The notes under the pieces were generated by a model. The model did no database searches. It was given only the letters and a program-made list of their open reading frames with translations, and was not told the origin of the DNA. The position numbers and the translations under genes were made by a program. Positions 6,394 through 8,367 of a DNA stretch of 8,367 bases are shown here, one piece after another (positions within the stretch are counted from its first letter, which is position 1; every line of letters starts with the position of its first letter). Location: NCBI GenBank assembly GCA_030626045.1, contig DAOUPS010000037.1:1-8367 (forward strand), given 5' to 3'. This DNA is from a bacterium (GTDB taxonomy: Bacteria; Patescibacteriota; Minisyncoccia; Moranbacterales; DUUL01).

Positions 6394-7422
6394 TTATTTG
6401 TCTACCCGTTCAATATTCACGTTCGAAAGAGAAGTGTCGAGATCGATAAAAATTTTTGACTGGCTGGCGTCGAACTTTTCTGTTCGGTATATTTTCTTTT
6501 TTTGTTCCTGCTGTTGAATTTCAGAAAGTCCTTGAAAGTTCTGCAGTGAAAGTTCGGAAGCGGTTGCAATTTGTATGCCGACAGATCGTGGTACGACAAT
6601 GGAGAGCCTGCTCGTACGAACGCTGATCTTCATGGAAATATTTTCCGGTTTATTCCCAATTTTCATTTTAATATTTGACGCGTCTATTGTAAGATCAGCA
6701 TTTTGTATTTGCAGATTTCTGAAATCAAGATCTGCATTTATTGTTTTGCCTCTCAAGTTGAATTGCAGAGGCGCGTTTCTGTTAATGCCAATGTCGAGCT
6801 TATTGACGTATTTCATTGGGAGCTTATCGAAGATCCTGTGCGTTTGCAAAGAAATAATTTGCTTGATGCCTTTTGTCGAACTGTTTATTATGAGGTCGGT
6901 AAGATTTGAAGTAAGCGATCCTCTTATTAAAGCGCTTGAATCCTCGTAAACTGATACTGTTGTGCCATTTGTTTTAAGGCTGACATCCAGCTCTTGAGTT
7001 GCTGGGCTTCTTTCTTGGATCACGAACGGTGTTGTTTTAACCGGACGCGAATATTTTTTTAGAGCATCAGAGTGGCTCATGATCAAATAGCCGATAACGA
7101 ACAAAATAACAAAAGTAATGATGCCGCCAATAAGCGCTGAAATTTTACTTTTTGCCGAAAGCATTGAGAGGCCGATGAAAATGATCAAAAGAGGCCATAA
7201 TTGAAAGATATTTATATCAACTACAAACTCCGCGGGCAGAAAACCGGTGTTTTTTGCCAGGAGATAAATTCCCATGGCAGTGAGAAATAAACCAAACGCC
7301 AGTCGCCCGAAATTTATATGCAGATTTCTTTTGAATCGGTGCTTCAATTGTTTCTCTCTCTTTTGATCTTTTTTGTCAGACTCCGATTCTCGCGATTGAA
7401 GGCTGATTTGATCTTTATTCAT
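6394..7422 (-). CDS. LiaF-like membrane protein with C-terminal toastrack-type (DUF4097-like) domain
   Basis: The 342-residue protein starts with a long, highly charged cytoplasmic segment (1-38). Three membrane helices follow (about 41-57, 73-89, 95-115), arranged like the LiaI-LiaF transmembrane module with NTGFLP and LWPLLIIFIGL. The outer part (about 130-340) is rich in short beta strands (INADLDF, NADLTID, SNIKMKIG, SRLSIVVP, KIFIDLDTSLSNVNIERV). This is the repetitive pattern of LiaF C-terminal/toastrack domains, which sense envelope stress or hold partners in phage-shock-type systems. Its ATG lies inside the end of the pspC-like gene (8-base overlap, 7415-7422) with no Shine-Dalgarno, so it is probably translated by coupling. 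No two-component partner is in the window. The role in envelope-stress sensing is by family analogy. Confidence 0.8.
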   Translation of the reverse strand: MNKDQISLQSRESESDKKDQKREKQLKHRFKRNLHINFGRLAFGLFLTAMGIYLLAKNTGFLPAEFVVDINIFQLWPLLIIFIGLSMLSAKSKISALIGGIITFVILFVIGYLIMSHSDALKKYSRPVKTTPFVIQERSPATQELDVSLKTNGTTVSVYEDSSALIRGSLTSNLTDLIINSSTKGIKQIISLQTHRIFDKLPMKYVNKLDIGINRNAPLQFNLRGKTINADLDFRNLQIQNADLTIDASNIKMKIGNKPENISMKISVRTSRLSIVVPRSVGIQIATASELSLQNFQGLSEIQQQEQKKKIYRTEKFDASQSKIFIDLDTSLSNVNIERVDK

Positions 7423-7888
7423 CGTTTTTTTTGAGGATCATGTATAAGCCGATAATAATGATTGCCAGCGGTCCGATATACATCGTGTCGACCCAGTAGA
7501 ACAGTCCGAAAAGAGAACTTTTTCTTATAATAAGAAGCAACCCCACCAAAACTATAATGGCTCCAATCACATTTCTTGGTGACTTGAAAAAAGAATTATC
7601 TTTGATGATCTCTTTAGTGAGACGCTTGGAGCGATTTCCGATATCATTTGCAAATTTTTTTAGCTGTTTTTCTCTGCTTGTTTCCGGAGAGATTCCCGGT
7701 TCTTGAGGAATCACAAGCGCTAGAATAAGATACACGAATAGCCCAATTCCATTAGTTAAAGTAAAAAGTATGAAAAAAATGCGCAGAATTACCGGATCAA
7801 TATCAAAATGTTTTCCGAATCCGCCGCAAACCCCAAAAATAATACGGTCAGTCCTTGAGCGTTGTATCTTCATGTTATTTCTCTTCAT
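7415..7888 (-). CDS. PspC-domain membrane protein
   Basis: This is a 157-residue protein. Residues 6-66 are a clear PspC domain: basic start, IFGVCGGFGKHFDIDPVILR, then two adjoining membrane segments (about 35-60) ending ALVIPQEP. A charged cytoplasmic stretch (66-105) follows, then two more helices (about 107-121 and 136-152) that resemble a LiaI/LiaF-type hairpin, before the tail KKNDE. PspC proteins belong to membrane-stress systems and often pair with LiaF/toastrack proteins, as here with the overlapping downstream gene. ATG 7888 is used. ATG 7873 (residue 6) is an alternative with AAGAG 7 bases upstream and keeps the whole domain. A promoter lies just upstream. Confidence 0.9.
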   Translation of the reverse strand: MKRNNMKIQRSRTDRIIFGVCGGFGKHFDIDPVILRIFFILFTLTNGIGLFVYLILALVIPQEPGISPETSREKQLKKFANDIGNRSKRLTKEIIKDNSFFKSPRNVIGAIIVLVGLLLIIRKSSLFGLFYWVDTMYIGPLAIIIIGLYMILKKNDE

Positions 7889-7913
7889 TTTTACACGTTT
7901 ACTATTTTGTTAC

Positions 7914-7941
7914 AGTATAGCGATTACCAGTCTTTTTTCAA
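7914..7941 (-). promoter_or_regulatory. Sigma70-type promoter of the PspC/LiaF-like operon
   Basis: Reading the minus strand, TTGAAA (7941-7936) and TATACT (7919-7914) are 16 bases apart. The expected transcript start is near 7907, giving a leader of about 19 nt to ATG 7888 or 34 nt to ATG 7873. It suggests the operon is transcribed independently of the obg-like gene upstream, though no terminator was seen between them. Confidence 0.5.
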
Positions 7942-7985
7942 TCAAAGCTCTAGCATTTCTCTAGTTCAAAATTGTCTCATGCGCG

Positions 7986-8367
7986 TTACTGTTTTTTAGC
8001 TACTTTCTCGGTTTTAATTTTATTGAGGATCTTTCGGAGACTAGCCACTATTTTATCATCAATAATGGATAACGGATAACAACGAGGATTTAATTTTTTA
8101 AGTATTCCGATTTTTTTTCTAATATTGGGTTGATCAATATTGTCGCACTTGCTCAGAAAAACATATTCTTCTTTTTTAAGAAGTTTTTTGTTGTGTTTCC
8201 CAAGTTCGACCCTAATAGTCTGATAATCTTTTCTTGGATCGGCTGATTCAGCAGAAACAAGGTGAAACAAAAGATTGGTTCTTTCAATGTGTCTGAGAAA
8301 TTTCGTTCCTAATCCCTTACCCGCAGAGGCTCCTTCAATAAGACCGGGAATATCTGCAATGATGAGC
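7986..8367 (-). CDS. obg: GTPase Obg/CgtA, C-terminal part (5' end beyond window edge)
   Basis: Obg is an essential GTPase that binds the 50S ribosomal subunit during late assembly. The visible 126 residues begin at the G3 region: LIIADIPGLIEGAS is the DxxG motif of Obg. GKGLGTKFLRHIERT (switch II and following helix) and LLFHLVSAES follow, the latter with Ser in place of the usual Asp. The G4 position reads LSKCDN (SKxD rather than the common NKxD) and a G5-like YPLSIIDD follows. The protein ends about 25 residues after G5 with a Lys-rich tail, so it has no OCT domain, as in many Obg proteins outside Firmicutes. The P-loop and glycine-rich Obg fold lie outside the window. An internal ATG at 8270 is not the start, since the Obg frame continues open to the edge. 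Confidence 0.92.
   Translation of the reverse strand, partial: LIIADIPGLIEGASAGKGLGTKFLRHIERTNLLFHLVSAESADPRKDYQTIRVELGKHNKKLLKKEEYVFLSKCDNIDQPNIRKKIGILKKLNPRCYPLSIIDDKIVASLRKILNKIKTEKVAKKQ

Noticed and set aside
6575..6949. 124-residue plus-strand open frame opposite the LiaF-like gene
   Set aside because: It is the shadow of a real gene with coupled translation and a matching terminator; no supporting signals on the plus strand.
7945..7967. CTCTAG repeated twice downstream of the obg-like gene, looked at as a terminator
   Set aside because: It is a direct repeat rather than an inverted one. Only the 4-base CTAG parts could pair, and no T-run follows.
1..8367. CRISPR arrays, tRNA/rRNA genes, insertion sequences, phage genes or recoded UGA
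   Set aside because: No regularly spaced repeats with unique spacers, no cloverleaf or rRNA-like sequence, no transposase or integrase motifs were seen. TGA ends the lysozyme-like gene at 4865 in a normal ATGA overlap.

Overview
The window looks like chromosomal DNA from a Patescibacteria/CPR bacterium, most like the Parcubacteria group. It is AT-rich, genes are compact and often overlap, Shine-Dalgarno sequences are mostly weak or absent, and the envelope gene set is of monoderm type: an LCP protein, a PspC/LiaF-like pair, a lipoprotein and a membrane-tethered Clp-type ATPase. TAA, TAG and TGA all act as stops, so UGA is not recoded as in Gracilibacteria. The lineage is inferred from these traits; no marker gene here settles it.

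Layout, left to right. (1) 1-1065, minus: a LytR-CpsA-Psr (LCP) protein whose C-terminus runs off the left edge. (2) 1066-1304: a divergent intergenic region with a good sigma70-type promoter for the next gene. (3) 1305-3770, plus: an 821-residue Clp/Hsp100-like AAA+ protein. Its usual N-domain is replaced by membrane helices, its first ATPase domain has lost nearly every catalytic signature, and its second keeps the ATPase residues but lacks the aromatic pore loop. (4) 3882-5494, minus: a translationally coupled pair, a membrane-anchored lysozyme-like cell-wall hydrolase followed by a secreted right-handed beta-helix protein with a DUF1565-like segment. (5) 5564-5758: AT-rich intergenic DNA with short tandem repeats and a perfect palindrome. 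(6) 5759-6297, plus: a self-contained unit of extended -10 promoter, strong Shine-Dalgarno, small lipoprotein gene and intrinsic terminator; the reading frame is broken at a G4 run. (7) 6394-7888, minus: an overlapping PspC and LiaF-like/toastrack pair with its own promoter and a terminator hairpin. (8) 7986-8367, minus: the C-terminal part of the GTPase Obg.

Most of the genes concern the cell envelope: attachment of polymers to the wall (LCP), wall cutting (lysozyme-like), surface display (beta-helix, lipoprotein) and membrane-stress sensing (PspC/LiaF-like). The Clp-like protein is the most unusual item. By its sequence it is a membrane-tethered remodelling ATPase rather than a ClpP-partner unfoldase. 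The frameshifted lipoprotein and the repeats beside it are the next points to check.
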